Shown: piece by piece, positions 27,301 through 35,221 of the stretch
Layout: each line of letters starts with the position of its first letter
Numbering within the stretch: position 1 is the first letter of the stretch
The notes under the pieces: model-generated
Seen by the model: the letters and a program-made list of their open reading frames with translations, nothing else
Database searches by the model: none
Told to the model about the DNA's origin: nothing
Program-made: the position numbers and the translations under genes
Source: Sedimentisphaerales bacterium
Lineage (GTDB): Bacteria > Planctomycetota > Phycisphaerae > Sedimentisphaerales > Anaerobacaceae
Assembly (NCBI GenBank): GCA_016927855.1
Contig: JAFGLV010000162.1
Coordinates: 1 to 64,000, forward strand
Direction: 5' to 3'
Length of the DNA: 64,000 bases

Positions 27301-27799
27301 TCGTCAGGAACCGGCCGTTCGGAGCGATGTAGAAGCCCATGCGCTGGTGCATGTGCGTGTACTCGAACGAGTCAGCATCCTTGGCGGTGTAGTAGATCGG
27401 AAAGAGCACCTCGGGCCGGATCCAGTGTTTGCCGTCCTTGGAGCGCGACCACATCGTCACGCCGGGCGCGATGTGCTCGCCTGTCGGGTTCGTGAGGTAC
27501 TGGCAGTAGAACTGGCCGTTGGCGTAGGCGAGCATCGGCGCGTGATTGTACGTCCAGCCCAGCCCGTCCGACCACTCCGGATGCGTGCGATTGGCCCGCA
27601 GAATCTGGTAGTTCTGCACGCCGATCGCGACGCGCATCTGCCCATCGTGGTAACCGTCGGAGTAGCCGCTGTTGGAGGTCTTCGGCTCGCCGACGTAGCG
27701 CACCGGTTCGTCTTCCTCGCCCGGAGCAGCCACGAGTGACATGGGAGGTACGAGTAAGGAGACAACGAAAGGCAAAACGTGAAACACTTTATTTTTCAT
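24329..27799 (-). CDS. Two-module glycoside hydrolase: beta-propeller plus (alpha/alpha) barrel, GH143-GH142-like
   Basis: This 1156-residue secreted protein has a signal peptide ending near residue 24. Residues 40-440 form a sialidase/GH43-like propeller (YVGEPKTSNSGYSD, GVTMWSRSKDGKHWI, WLTLTRDQGETWSKP, YVRGIIEGNG). A linking beta-sandwich covers about 440-640. Residues 680-1150 are an alpha/alpha toroid (NTISCALGHHLYEGRWL, GNDGGSQPHLHKYSNW, INSYMYANALAIARIA, GTCEWDGAVWPFATAQTLT). This order and length match the family in which one chain carries GH143 (DHA-releasing) and GH142 (beta-L-arabinofuranosidase) activities on rhamnogalacturonan II. That match is recalled architecture, not an alignment. 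Residues 975-1016 (VSRASPPARVEGIPSL and onward) are an in-frame repeat insertion just after the WDGAVWPFATAQT motif. It is the last gene of a three-gene cluster. Confidence 0.6.
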   Translation of the reverse strand: MKNKVFHVLPFVVSLLVPPMSLVAAPGEEDEPVRYVGEPKTSNSGYSDGYHDGQMRVAIGVQNYQILRANRTHPEWSDGLGWTYNHAPMLAYANGQFYCQYLTNPTGEHIAPGVTMWSRSKDGKHWIRPEVLFPIYYTAKDADSFEYTHMHQRMGFYIAPNGRFLTMGHYGGNEGYGIGRVVREIRPDDSLGPIYFIRLNDNWKGQVHYPLYTASPDKGFVEACDAFLADKIRRMQWWEEDRFCQDKDEFYRVPWIEVRGNKEPGKAFCFYTRDDGVVVGFFKSRWLTLTRDQGETWSKPVYCESITYGGAKIWAQRLDNGQFALVYNPTGTAARHPLSIATSDDGILFDGLVNVHGELPVKRFWGREKRPGPQYVRGIIEGNGNPPGDDLWVVYSVSKEDIWISRIPIPVRRDVTGPVQDDFTAMEPGGAVTDWNIYGPRWCPVEVVDFPSRQQKSLRLKDFDPYDYAKAVRVLPQADKQTVTFRLYVESAAQLLDIEVVSPKGQRLMQTRVGTDKSYCVKKGDSDYTKALDLQAGRWYSFAIGLDAEARRFDLLVDGKELVTDAVFSAVEGVPDRIEFRTGPYRLTDDVQEYKSGSENEAGWDEPGADEKVEAAVYYLRDFQATGPQRSVLKAEDFKHHVNRFNRMEDEPVVNAIPNAQAWSWMQANVPLFECPDQAFEEIYYYRWWTYRKHIKETPDGRVLTEFLTPVGHAGKYNTISCALGHHLYEGRWLKDQGLLDEYARFWLRGNDGGSQPHLHKYSNWLADALYNRYLVNHDRAFLIGLLPDLVKDYEQWEQEKRLDSGLFWQYDVRDGMEESISGGRRVKNARPTINSYMYANALAIARIADLAGQTDLARTYRNKAEEIRRLVLDQLWDKDANFFKVRLESGSLADVREEIGFIPWYFNLPDAGYEAAWAQAIDPEGFKAPFGLTTAERRHPQFRTHGVGTCEWDGAVWPFATAQTLTAMANALRNVSRASPPARVEGIPSLRSGRALPSIRRRDAFDTRGQDARDTMPLSVQDYFEALLTYAKAQHWGNKPYIGEYQDEKTGAWLKGASARSRYYNHSTFCDLVISGLVGLCPRADDTLLVHPLVPADTWDFFALDGVPYHGKTVTILWDQTGQRYGKGPGLSVFADGKPVAHSSALARVEGPVNP
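24753..24874. repeat. Terminal-inverted-repeat element inside the GH143/142-like gene
   Basis: GTGTCGCGGGC (24753-24763) and GCCCGCGACAC (24864-24874) are perfect 11-bp terminal inverted repeats around 122 bases with inner palindromes and the phrase GTCCTGAGCGAAGCGAAGG. The same family lies at 5321, 31541 and 56529. It adds about 40 residues to the enzyme without a stop codon. Confidence 0.75.
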
Positions 27800-27809
27800 A
27801 GCCTATGCA

Positions 27810-29384
27810 TCAGTCCAAACGGCGTAATTTTAAAGCCATGTAGGGCCTGCCCGGCAGGGCGATCTTGCCCTTGTTCTTATCGATGAACTGGTAGCGGTCC
27901 ATCCGCTGGACCTCGAAGACTTGCTCCACCGGTTCGATGGTCATGTTCCACGTGTCAATGACGTCGGCGCGAAAACGCATGCCGTCTTTGAGGTCGTCGT
28001 CAGGCAGCAGGAACGCCCACTCCGTAGCCGGCTCCTTGCCGAAGTAGATAAGGTAGTACTGACCCCGTCGGCCGGCGATGTTGGGCTGCCAGTATTGCTC
28101 GATTGGGTCAAGCCCTTGCTGTGGCCCATCTTCGACGATCCGGCGCAGGAACGCGATTCGGGCCGGGCTCTCGCGACTCAGCGTGCCGCCGGTGGAAATC
28201 CAGCCGTCGCCGAAGGGTTCGCCGCGGTTCGTCTCGCCGTGCGTGACGTAGGCGCCGCCGATCATCGCGATCCAGAAGCGGTAGACCATCTCCGCGCCGG
28301 ATAGTTGTCCCCAACGACTCTCGATGTTGCCTTCGTAGTTGATCTCGTCGTGGATGATCGGCTTGCGGTAGATGTCGCGCAGCAAAGGCGAGACGCCGAA
28401 ATAGCGCACCGCCATGTAGTATTGCAGGCTGACGTGCGTGACCCAGGGCTTGGAGTGGTCGTAGATGCGATCGGCATTGTGGATCGATCGGAGGTGGCCA
28501 TAGGGGTCGCTGGCCTGGACGATCTGGAACAGGCGGTCCCAGTCGGCGTCTGTCAGGTGGCGGATGAAGCTGTTCTCATTCGCCAGGCTCCACCAGACGT
28601 TGCGAAAGGCCGCGAAGCGCGCCACGACGTAGCGCGCGAACCGGTCGTTCGTCTCGGCATCCATCGTGTCGAAGCCCCACTTGCCGCCATCGTAAGGCCG
28701 GAAGATGATGAGGTCCGATTCCACCCCGATGTCGCGCATCTGCGCTACGCAGCGTTCGAGCCGCTGGAAGAAGACCGGGTTGAAGCGCGAGAAATCCCAG
28801 CCCTGCTCCGGCGTGCCTTCGAACGGAAAGCAGTCCAGCGCGTAAGGCCCTTCGTTGTACTCTTGCCGCCAGGGCGGTATCACCAGGAACCGCGCTTTGT
28901 TGAAGGGCGACTGTTTCATCGTCTCGATCGTCGCGCGTCGCCTGGCCTCCGGTTGATAAGGCCATTCGTAGATTGTCGTCCCGAAAGGCCAGAAGGGCGT
29001 GCCGTCGGCGTACTCGAAGTGGTACATGCTTCTTACGCGCACCGGACCGTGATTGCCTGCCGAAGGCGCGATGCACACGAATTGTCCCGTCTTGCCGTCT
29101 AGCGCCGCGCGGTTGCTCTTCGTTCGGTACGTCCAGGTTCCTTCACGGTCGGGCATGAAACGGACTTTGAATACGCCGTCGCCATCGTAGAAGCCTTCGG
29201 GCTCGAACGACTGGTCGCCGTTGGTGAAGACGGCGCTGAACTCGACGCCGATGAACGGATTGCCTGCCTTCGGGCCGGGAAGGGACAGTTCGTAGTAGTC
29301 CCATTTCTCGACTTGCGCGTCCTGAGCCCGGACTACGCTGCAAAGCGCGAAAGCAAGGAGAACGGACCAGAATTGCCTTGTCAT
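27810..29384 (-). CDS. DUF5060/apiosidase-like clan-A glycoside hydrolase with DUF5605-like C-terminus
   Basis: This 524-residue protein has a signal peptide (FWSVLLAFALCSVVRA). Residues 25-105 form a DUF5060 beta-sandwich (VEKWDYYELSLPGP, PEGFYDGDGVFKVRFMPDREGTW). Residues 120-420 form a TIM barrel of the DUF4038/apiosidase-like group (GTPFWPFGTTIYEW). SLANENSF near residue 264 should carry the acid/base Glu, and KPIIHDEINYEGN near residue 337 the nucleophile Glu. A DUF5605-like beta domain closes the protein. Characterised relatives of the apiosidase-like barrel (GH140) release D-apiose from rhamnogalacturonan II, but DUF5060 members may have other substrates. It sits between the GH143/142-like gene (10-bp gap) and the GH127 gene (28-bp gap), so one operon is likely. 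Confidence 0.75.
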   Translation of the reverse strand: MTRQFWSVLLAFALCSVVRAQDAQVEKWDYYELSLPGPKAGNPFIGVEFSAVFTNGDQSFEPEGFYDGDGVFKVRFMPDREGTWTYRTKSNRAALDGKTGQFVCIAPSAGNHGPVRVRSMYHFEYADGTPFWPFGTTIYEWPYQPEARRRATIETMKQSPFNKARFLVIPPWRQEYNEGPYALDCFPFEGTPEQGWDFSRFNPVFFQRLERCVAQMRDIGVESDLIIFRPYDGGKWGFDTMDAETNDRFARYVVARFAAFRNVWWSLANENSFIRHLTDADWDRLFQIVQASDPYGHLRSIHNADRIYDHSKPWVTHVSLQYYMAVRYFGVSPLLRDIYRKPIIHDEINYEGNIESRWGQLSGAEMVYRFWIAMIGGAYVTHGETNRGEPFGDGWISTGGTLSRESPARIAFLRRIVEDGPQQGLDPIEQYWQPNIAGRRGQYYLIYFGKEPATEWAFLLPDDDLKDGMRFRADVIDTWNMTIEPVEQVFEVQRMDRYQFIDKNKGKIALPGRPYMALKLRRLD

Positions 29385-29412
29385 GACGCGGTTCCTTCAC
29401 GATTCGGACGTT

Positions 29413-31446
29413 CTAACGGATGGGCAGCCAGACGGTCATCTCGCTATCGCCGCGGTTGCCCCAGGCGTAGTAGGGGATCAGACAGATATCCACTGGCTTG
29501 GGCGGTTCGCTGGGCAGCTCGCGGTAGAGAGCCGCACCCCATTCGTCACCGGCCAACCGTCGAGCTTGCCCTTCGAGAACCACGATGCCACCCAGAAGCT
29601 CACGGTCGAAACGATTGCTCAACCTGATATCCGGCGTGACAGCGACCTGCTGAATGTCCACGCCGGTCGGCAGGTCCAAAGACTCCAGGCAGTACACGAT
29701 CGGCCCGCGTCGGACCGCCACCTGGTTGCGGGTCTCTTCCACCATCGGATGCGCCTCGATCAACTGCGCCCGCATGGGAAGGACCAGTTCGACGCGGTCC
29801 CCTTCGGGCCATCGTCGCCTGATCTCGCAGTATTGACCGGCGTTTGGCGGTCGTTCGATCGCTTGACCGTTGACGCTCACCGCCGCGCCTCGCGCCCAGG
29901 CGGGGATGCGCAGAAACAGCGAGAATTCTTCGCTCGGGGCCTGCTCCACAGCGATGCGAATGTTACCGTCCCAAGGGTAGTCGGTTTTCTGGGTCAGCTT
30001 GACCTCTGACCCGTTGGGCAGCCGCGTGGCGAGCGTGTTACCGCCATAGAGGTTCACCCACACGCCCTCGTCCGACACGCTGTAGGCGTAGCCGGCCACC
30101 TCCGCGATTGTGCGCACGATGTTCGGAGGGCAGCAGAAGCAACTGATGTAAGGCTCGCGCCGGTGCGACCAGCGCAGCTCGAAGGGCAAATCGTCGAGCT
30201 GACAGAGGGTATTGCGATAGAAGAACCGCTTGCCGTCGAGGCTGATGGTCGAGAGCACGCCGTTGTAGAGAATCTCTTCGAGCAGATCGGCATACCGCGC
30301 CTCGCCCGTGATGCTCAGCATGCGCCAGTTCCACAAGGCGAACCCGATGGTGGCGCAGGACTCATTATAGGCCGTGACGTTGGGCAGTTGGTAATCCCGG
30401 CCATACGCCTGGTGGACGAGCTGGATAGCGCTGTGGTTCTTCGAGCCGTCGGGCGATACGCCGTCGTATAGAGCGCCGGTCGCACCGGTGATATACATCT
30501 TGCGGTAAGCAACGTCGCGCCAGAGTGTCTCGAGCGTGTCGAGCAGGGAGCGGTCTTCCGTCTCGGCATAGATATCCGCGGCTCCGGCGTAGAGGTAGTT
30601 GGCCCTGACCGCATGACCGACCGCTTCGGTCTGCTGACGGAATGGGATGCGGTCCTGGTTGTGGTCCGTGCCGTCGGTCACTTGGTCGCGAATGTCGATA
30701 AGCCCTTTGGCCAACTCCAGGTAGCGCGGGTCGCGCATCGTGCGGTACATCTCGATCACACCCATGTAATGCGAGGGGCAGATCGCGTTGTTCGCTACCG
30801 TCTGCGGCGAGCGCTGGTACACGCCGTAGAGATAGTCTGTCGCGCGCCGAGCGATCTGCAACAGCGACCTCTTGCCGGTCGCACGGTAGTGAACGCAAGC
30901 GCAGGTCATCAGGTGGCCCATATTGTAGGTCTCGAAATCGAGACGCTCCTGGAACTCTTGGGCGTTCGAACCTCGATTCCGCGCTTCGATGATGACCGGC
31001 GTGTGCAGATAGCCGTCCTCGCGCTGCGCCCTGCCGATGACGCCGATGATATCATCCATCTGCCGGTCGAGAGCTTCGTCGTGCGTCAATCCGTAGACAA
31101 ACGCGACCGCTTCCAGCCACTTGTAGAAGTCGCCGTCGTGCCACTTCGGTCCTCGGTGGCGCCCCTCTTTCAGCCCCGCGGCGATGAGGAAATTGTCGTA
31201 AGCATGGCTGATCTGCGGATCTGCCAGCAGGTTCCACATATTGGGGATCATGGCCTCGTGACAGAGATCGAATCTGTCGGCCCAGAAACCCTCGGTCCAA
31301 TGCACGTCGTCGATATCGGTGCATCGCAATTGCACGTGGGGACTGGCCCAGGTGTTCGTCAGTCCTCTGTCGCCTGCCAACGCCGCACGGCCAGCCAGAC
31401 AGACGGTCGCAATCAGGATGTGCTTGAGCGAGAGTCTACCCTTCAC
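29413..31446 (-). CDS. GH127-family (DUF1680) glycoside hydrolase
   Basis: This 677-residue exported protein starts at a GTG (31446) with GGCGGAAG upstream. The signal peptide is followed by the DUF1680 entry VHWTEGFWADRFDLCHEAMIPNMW. The zinc-cysteine active site typical of GH127 is visible: the Glu-x-Cys in NESCATIGFALWN (near residue 365) and the Cys cluster CFCCPPNIVRT (near residue 440). There Cys acts as nucleophile, as described for the bifidobacterial beta-L-arabinofuranosidase of this family. Family members release beta-L-arabinofuranose, and one Bacteroides member is reported to release aceric acid from RG-II. It is first in a three-gene cluster and has its own candidate promoter at 31493-31521. 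Confidence 0.92.
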   Translation of the reverse strand: MKGRLSLKHILIATVCLAGRAALAGDRGLTNTWASPHVQLRCTDIDDVHWTEGFWADRFDLCHEAMIPNMWNLLADPQISHAYDNFLIAAGLKEGRHRGPKWHDGDFYKWLEAVAFVYGLTHDEALDRQMDDIIGVIGRAQREDGYLHTPVIIEARNRGSNAQEFQERLDFETYNMGHLMTCACVHYRATGKRSLLQIARRATDYLYGVYQRSPQTVANNAICPSHYMGVIEMYRTMRDPRYLELAKGLIDIRDQVTDGTDHNQDRIPFRQQTEAVGHAVRANYLYAGAADIYAETEDRSLLDTLETLWRDVAYRKMYITGATGALYDGVSPDGSKNHSAIQLVHQAYGRDYQLPNVTAYNESCATIGFALWNWRMLSITGEARYADLLEEILYNGVLSTISLDGKRFFYRNTLCQLDDLPFELRWSHRREPYISCFCCPPNIVRTIAEVAGYAYSVSDEGVWVNLYGGNTLATRLPNGSEVKLTQKTDYPWDGNIRIAVEQAPSEEFSLFLRIPAWARGAAVSVNGQAIERPPNAGQYCEIRRRWPEGDRVELVLPMRAQLIEAHPMVEETRNQVAVRRGPIVYCLESLDLPTGVDIQQVAVTPDIRLSNRFDRELLGGIVVLEGQARRLAGDEWGAALYRELPSEPPKPVDICLIPYYAWGNRGDSEMTVWLPIR

Positions 31447-31492
31447 GATATCTTCCGCCTTTCTAAACGAGCGAGTTGCTGTTCACGCGATA

Positions 31493-31521
31493 AGTATGGT
31501 ATCCTGACAGTGAGATGTCAA
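31493..31521 (-). promoter_or_regulatory. Candidate promoter of the GH127 cluster
   Basis: On the minus strand, TTGACA (31521-31516) is followed by a 17-base spacer and CATACT (31498-31493). It lies 47 bases before the GTG start of the GH127 gene and outside the repeat element that begins at 31541. Confidence 0.5.
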
Positions 31522-31540
31522 CCGTCAGTGATGGCATCCA

Positions 31541-31674
31541 TGTCGCGGGCATCTTGCCCGCGTACCGAGGGCGTCTCGCCCTCGACGTTTCGCACTCGGA
31601 TCGCCGACTTCGAGCTGCCTGGCCTGATGGCGAGCGGGACGCTCACGGCACGCGCGGGCAAGATGCCCGCGACA
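31541..31674. repeat. Intergenic terminal-inverted-repeat element (reference copy)
   Basis: A perfect 22-bp terminal inverted repeat (31541-31562 and 31653-31674, core TGTCGCGGGCATCTTGCCC) bounds 134 bases between the divergent GH127 and SSS genes. It is the cleanest copy of the family also found inside coding genes at 5321, 24753 and 56529. The rest of the 325-base gap holds the GH127 promoter and no gene. Confidence 0.8.
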
Positions 31675-31771
31675 CGGCAGGCTTGGGGATGGCGGAGGTC
31701 GGGCAATTGGAGTAGAGTATCGGGACATTGTGTTCGCACGTAGGTGGACCGCAAGCTTCGGTGGCCGATTG

Positions 31772-33403
31772 ATGGACCATTTATTCGACGGCAAAGTGGA
31801 CATGCAGCTTGGCGATGGGCTCGTCTTCTTCGGGTACATCGCCGCACTGCTGGCGATCGGCGGCTATGCCAGCTACCGCCAGCGCAAGAGTGAGGACCTC
31901 TTTCTCGGCGGACGCTCCATGGGCTGGGCTAACGTGGGCCTGAGCATCTTCGGGACGAACATCGGTCCGACCTTCCTGGTCGCCACCTTCGGCGCGGGCT
32001 ACACCACCGGCATGGTCAACGCGAATTTCGAGTGGATGGCCTGGGTCTTCCTGCTGCTGCTGGGCATGGCTTTCGTTCCGTTCTACCTGCACACGAAGAT
32101 TTCCACCATGCCCGAGTTCCTCCAGAAGCGTTTCGGCAACGGTTGCTACACCTTCTACTCGTTCTACTCGCTGTTCGGGACCGTTGTCCTCTGGATCGGC
32201 GGCACGCTCTTTGCCGGCGGGGATATCCTCGCGCAGCTACTCGGCTGGGACCTGATGACCAGCGTCTGGGTTCTGGCAGTGATCGCGGCCAGCTTCACCG
32301 TCGCCGGCGGCTTGGTGGCGGTCATGGTCACCGACTCATTCCAGTCGATCCTGATGATCGTTGGCGCCGCGACCCTCGCGGTCTTGGCCGGCGTGCATAT
32401 CGGGAGCTTCGATGCTCTGAAGAACCTCACGGTCCGCGACGTGCCGGCTGGCTCGACCTGGAAGCTCTTCCATCCGTCCGGCGCGACACCTTGGTACGCC
32501 TTCGTGCTGGGCTACCCCGTGCTATCGTTCTGGTTCTGGTGCTCCGATCAGACCATCGTGCAGCGCGTGCTTGGAGCGCGTGACCTCAAGCAAGGTCAGG
32601 CCGGCACGCTCTTCTGCGGTTTCCTCAAGATTCTCCCACCCTTCATCTTCCTGGTTCCCGGCATCCTCTGCGCCGTTTTGCACCCCGGTATCGCCGACGA
32701 CAAGGACGTGTTTCTGTTCATGGTCAACGAGTACCTGCCGGCCGGCCTGGTGGGACTGATCGTCGCCGTGCTGGTCGCCGCGGTGATCTCCACGCTCGAT
32801 TCCGGCCTCAATTCCTTCAGCACGGTTTTCACTCTGGATATCTACAAACGCTGGATCGATCCAAGGGCCGGCGAGCATCGCATCAAGACCTTCGGACGGA
32901 TCGTGACGTGCGCCGCTGCGCTTATGGCCGTGGCTATCGCCTACTACCTCAACACCGTCGAGAGTAACCTGTTCAATCTGTTCCAGAGCATCATCAGCTA
33001 TCTCGCTCCGCCCATTTCCGCAGTGTTCGTGCTGGGCATCTTCTGGCGGCGCTCCACCGCCAAAGCCGCCCTCGTCACGCTGGTCCTCGGCTCGATCGTG
33101 TCCGTCGCCGTAGGCGTCTGTGACATCAACGACACGTTCGCCAAGGAAATCGACGGGCAGATGGTGGATATCTGGCCGCACTTCCTGCTGCTGTCGTTCT
33201 ACCTCTTCGCCGCGCTGGTGGTTCTGATGGTGACCCTCTCACTGTACACCCGACACAGCCGGTCGGAAGCGGTGTTACCGTCTTTCAGAGAGGCCTATCG
33301 GCAGAATCCCGGCCTCGGCAAGAAAGCCATTCTTGGCTGGAGCATCCTGGGCGGGATCATGGTCGGGCTTTATCTATTCTTTCATCTGGTGATGAGCAAC
33401 TGA
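31772..33403 (+). CDS. Sodium:solute symporter (SSS family)
   Basis: The ATG at 31772 (MDHLFDGKVDMQLGDGLVFFG) is preferred over a GTG 14 codons upstream, which would add an Arg-rich leader. The 543-residue protein has about 14 hydrophobic helices and the SSS landmarks RKSEDLFLGGRSMGWANVGLSIFGTNIGP and LVAAVISTLDSGLNSFSTVFTLDIYKR. The family imports sugars, sugar acids and other organic solutes with Na+; an SGLT/galactose-like branch is likely because of the GTNIGP motif. Placed divergently from the GH127 cluster, it probably takes up a product of those enzymes. The substrate is unknown. Four bases separate its stop from the convergent HepT gene. Confidence 0.93.
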   Translation: MDHLFDGKVDMQLGDGLVFFGYIAALLAIGGYASYRQRKSEDLFLGGRSMGWANVGLSIFGTNIGPTFLVATFGAGYTTGMVNANFEWMAWVFLLLLGMAFVPFYLHTKISTMPEFLQKRFGNGCYTFYSFYSLFGTVVLWIGGTLFAGGDILAQLLGWDLMTSVWVLAVIAASFTVAGGLVAVMVTDSFQSILMIVGAATLAVLAGVHIGSFDALKNLTVRDVPAGSTWKLFHPSGATPWYAFVLGYPVLSFWFWCSDQTIVQRVLGARDLKQGQAGTLFCGFLKILPPFIFLVPGILCAVLHPGIADDKDVFLFMVNEYLPAGLVGLIVAVLVAAVISTLDSGLNSFSTVFTLDIYKRWIDPRAGEHRIKTFGRIVTCAAALMAVAIAYYLNTVESNLFNLFQSIISYLAPPISAVFVLGIFWRRSTAKAALVTLVLGSIVSVAVGVCDINDTFAKEIDGQMVDIWPHFLLLSFYLFAALVVLMVTLSLYTRHSRSEAVLPSFREAYRQNPGLGKKAILGWSILGGIMVGLYLFFHLVMSN

Positions 33404-33406
33404 AGG

Positions 33407-33742
33407 CTATGGATGGATGCGCTGAATACTCGCTCGGAGCAGAATCAGCTCTCGATGCAGGATTTGCCAGACGATCGCAAGATCAATGCCGAAATATTCG
33501 TGGACGATTCTGTTGCGGAGCCCCACGATCTTGTACCATTCAACGTCGGAGTACGTCTCTTTGAACTCGTCGGGCAGCCGGTTGGCTGCTTCGCCTATGA
33601 TCTCCAGGTTCCGGACGACCGCATCGACTGTTTTCTCATCTTGCGCGAAGGCATCGAACGACATCCCCGCCGAGTAGCGAGTGATTCTCTCGATGGCTTC
33701 GGACATGTCGTCCAGCAGCAGACCGACGGGTCTATTAGACAT
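33407..33742 (-). CDS. HepT-family RNase toxin (DUF86/HEPN)
   Basis: The 111-residue protein has the HEPN hallmark R-x4-6-H as LRNRIVHEYFG near residue 75, and the family N-terminus DDMSEAIERITRYSAGMSFDAF. HepT is the HEPN RNase toxin that is neutralised when the MntA nucleotidyltransferase AMPylates it. Its reading frame overlaps the MntA gene by 8 bases, the usual order MntA-HepT. Complete by length. It sits between two carbohydrate transcription units and probably has no metabolic role. Confidence 0.92.
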   Translation of the reverse strand: MSNRPVGLLLDDMSEAIERITRYSAGMSFDAFAQDEKTVDAVVRNLEIIGEAANRLPDEFKETYSDVEWYKIVGLRNRIVHEYFGIDLAIVWQILHRELILLRASIQRIHP

Positions 33743-34025
33743 AGATCAGTTCCCCCTCGATCTCTTTCCATCCGCTCGGCCTAATCGCCCGACTGGACAC
33801 TACGTCCACGCGCGTCCCCAGCAATCGCTCAAAAGTCTCGCACAACGCGACAAAGTCGAGCCCGATGGAAGGATCGACCTCCACGAGGATGTCCACATCG
33901 CTGTCCTGACGCTGATCGCCTCGCGCATAGGAGCCGAAAAGGCCCAGCCTGCGGACTTTGAAGGCGGCCCGCAAGCTGTCTTTATTCTCCGCCAGTGTCT
34001 TCAGAATGTGCTGTTTTGTCATCAT
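33735..34025 (-). CDS. MntA-family nucleotidyltransferase antitoxin
   Basis: The 96-residue product, started at ATG 34025 (MMTKQHILKTL), has the minimal nucleotidyltransferase motif GLFGSYARGDQRQDSDVDILVEV: a GSxxRG-type glycine-serine pair followed by two Asp of the D-x-D. It is expected to AMPylate the adjacent HepT toxin and so silence it. A start 8 codons upstream is possible but has no better ribosome site. Together with HepT it forms a complete type VII toxin-antitoxin unit. Confidence 0.92.
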   Translation of the reverse strand: MMTKQHILKTLAENKDSLRAAFKVRRLGLFGSYARGDQRQDSDVDILVEVDPSIGLDFVALCETFERLLGTRVDVVSSRAIRPSGWKEIEGELIYV

Positions 34026-34153
34026 GTCGCACCGACCAACTACCTCCATGTTATGTCAGCTCGCACTCATCGTCAACCGCTGAGAAGGAATCGTCCCTGT
34101 GGCCTCCGCAACGATCCGATTCCAGAGGTGGCAGGACCTGGGACTTTCCATTG

Positions 34154-35221
34154 TCATCGGTACTTGTCTGTCATCGCCCACGCCTTGTCGATGTCGCTTT
34201 CCGAGCGGAAGTGCATGAGGATATTGAGGCCCTCGGGGCCGACGTTGTCCAGCAGGGGGTACAGTTCATCCAACTCCACCCAACAGGGCATGACGGACTT
34301 GCCGGCGTCGCGGATTCTGCGGTACAGGTCGTACCAGCAAGGGTCTCCGCCTTGCGGTTGGCCCGCGCCGGGGGTCCACTGCACGGCGTTGAGCTCCTCG
34401 ATCTCCAACACGGCGTCGAGGTGACGAATGGCATCGACCCCGTCGAGATGGTACAGTGTGTAGTCGATCCTCTCGCACTGCTGTCGCAAGAACGGTAGCG
34501 CGAAGCGCCTGAAATCGGCTTCGGAAATCATCACCGACACGTCGCACTGGAGTTTCGAGACCTTGCCCGGACCCCAGAGGGAGAAGTAACAGAACGCCAT
34601 CTCCCCATCCACTTGAATCAGGTCGTAGATCCGATCGAAGACCTCGAAGTAGATGTCGTTGATCTGCTTGAGCTGCTGTTCCAGGACTTCGGGTCGCAGC
34701 GCCATGTCTATCAAGATAGTCTCGGCGCCCTTGAGCCCGATCAGCGTATCGAGGCCCTCTACCAGGTCGGGACATCCCACGAAGTACCTGTCCTGCGACA
34801 GTTGTTTGCACGCGGCCAGCAGGTCCAGGTGGAGCTTCCACCAGGGATTCTGTTCATCCAGCCGGATAGCATCACCGATGTTCGGATTGTGCTTGATCCA
34901 AATCGTCTCTTCGGCGCCCTCGAGGTTTGCTCCCAGGATCGCCGACAACGAGCCTGGCCCTAAGTGCGTGTTGGCCACGGGTGGAATATCGGCTTTCAGG
35001 GAACTCCGGGAGAGCTGGTAGTGGAGGTTCTGCGCCCGCCATTGCGGATCGAACCAGAACTGATTCCAGTCCTTGGCCGGGGCAGGCGGGGTGACGTCCT
35101 CATGCGGCGGGCCGTCCTTGGCCAGGTGCTCCCACATGCTGATGACCAGACCCTTGCCGTTCCACCAGTCCAGATAGTGCCGCTTCGACTGTTCCCAATT
35201 CTCTTTCCACGTGCGGTTCAT
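34154..35221 (-). CDS. Uroporphyrinogen decarboxylase (URO-D)-like protein 1
   Basis: The ATG at 35221 overlaps the GH31 stop (ATGA), so translation is probably coupled; the open frame upstream is only a shadow in the GH31 gene. The 355-residue protein starts MNRTWKENWEQSKRHYLDWW and shows URO-D-superfamily features: VGCPDLVEGLDTLIGLKGAE, MISEADFRRFALPFLRQQCERI and LYHLDGVDAIRHLDAVLEI. The usual zinc-binding H-x-C of the MtaA-type methyltransferases is here HLD, so it may not bind zinc the same way. True heme biosynthesis is unlikely given the context. It is the last gene of the long operon. The function is unknown; methyl-transfer or demethylation is one idea. Confidence 0.75.
   Translation of the reverse strand: MNRTWKENWEQSKRHYLDWWNGKGLVISMWEHLAKDGPPHEDVTPPAPAKDWNQFWFDPQWRAQNLHYQLSRSSLKADIPPVANTHLGPGSLSAILGANLEGAEETIWIKHNPNIGDAIRLDEQNPWWKLHLDLLAACKQLSQDRYFVGCPDLVEGLDTLIGLKGAETILIDMALRPEVLEQQLKQINDIYFEVFDRIYDLIQVDGEMAFCYFSLWGPGKVSKLQCDVSVMISEADFRRFALPFLRQQCERIDYTLYHLDGVDAIRHLDAVLEIEELNAVQWTPGAGQPQGGDPCWYDLYRRIRDAGKSVMPCWVELDELYPLLDNVGPEGLNILMHFRSESDIDKAWAMTDKYR

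Noticed and set aside
26357-27739. Plus-strand frame of 460 codons opposite the GH143/142-like gene
   Set aside because: Composition of a shadow (His/Val/Arg-rich), no signal or motif.
27810-29384. Firm apiosidase (GH140) assignment
   Set aside because: The barrel is apiosidase-like, but the DUF5060 and DUF5605 parts differ from the characterised GH140 enzyme, so only the broader family is claimed.
31541-31674. Repeat considered as CRISPR or IS end
   Set aside because: No regular spacer array and no transposase; the copies are dispersed and palindromic.
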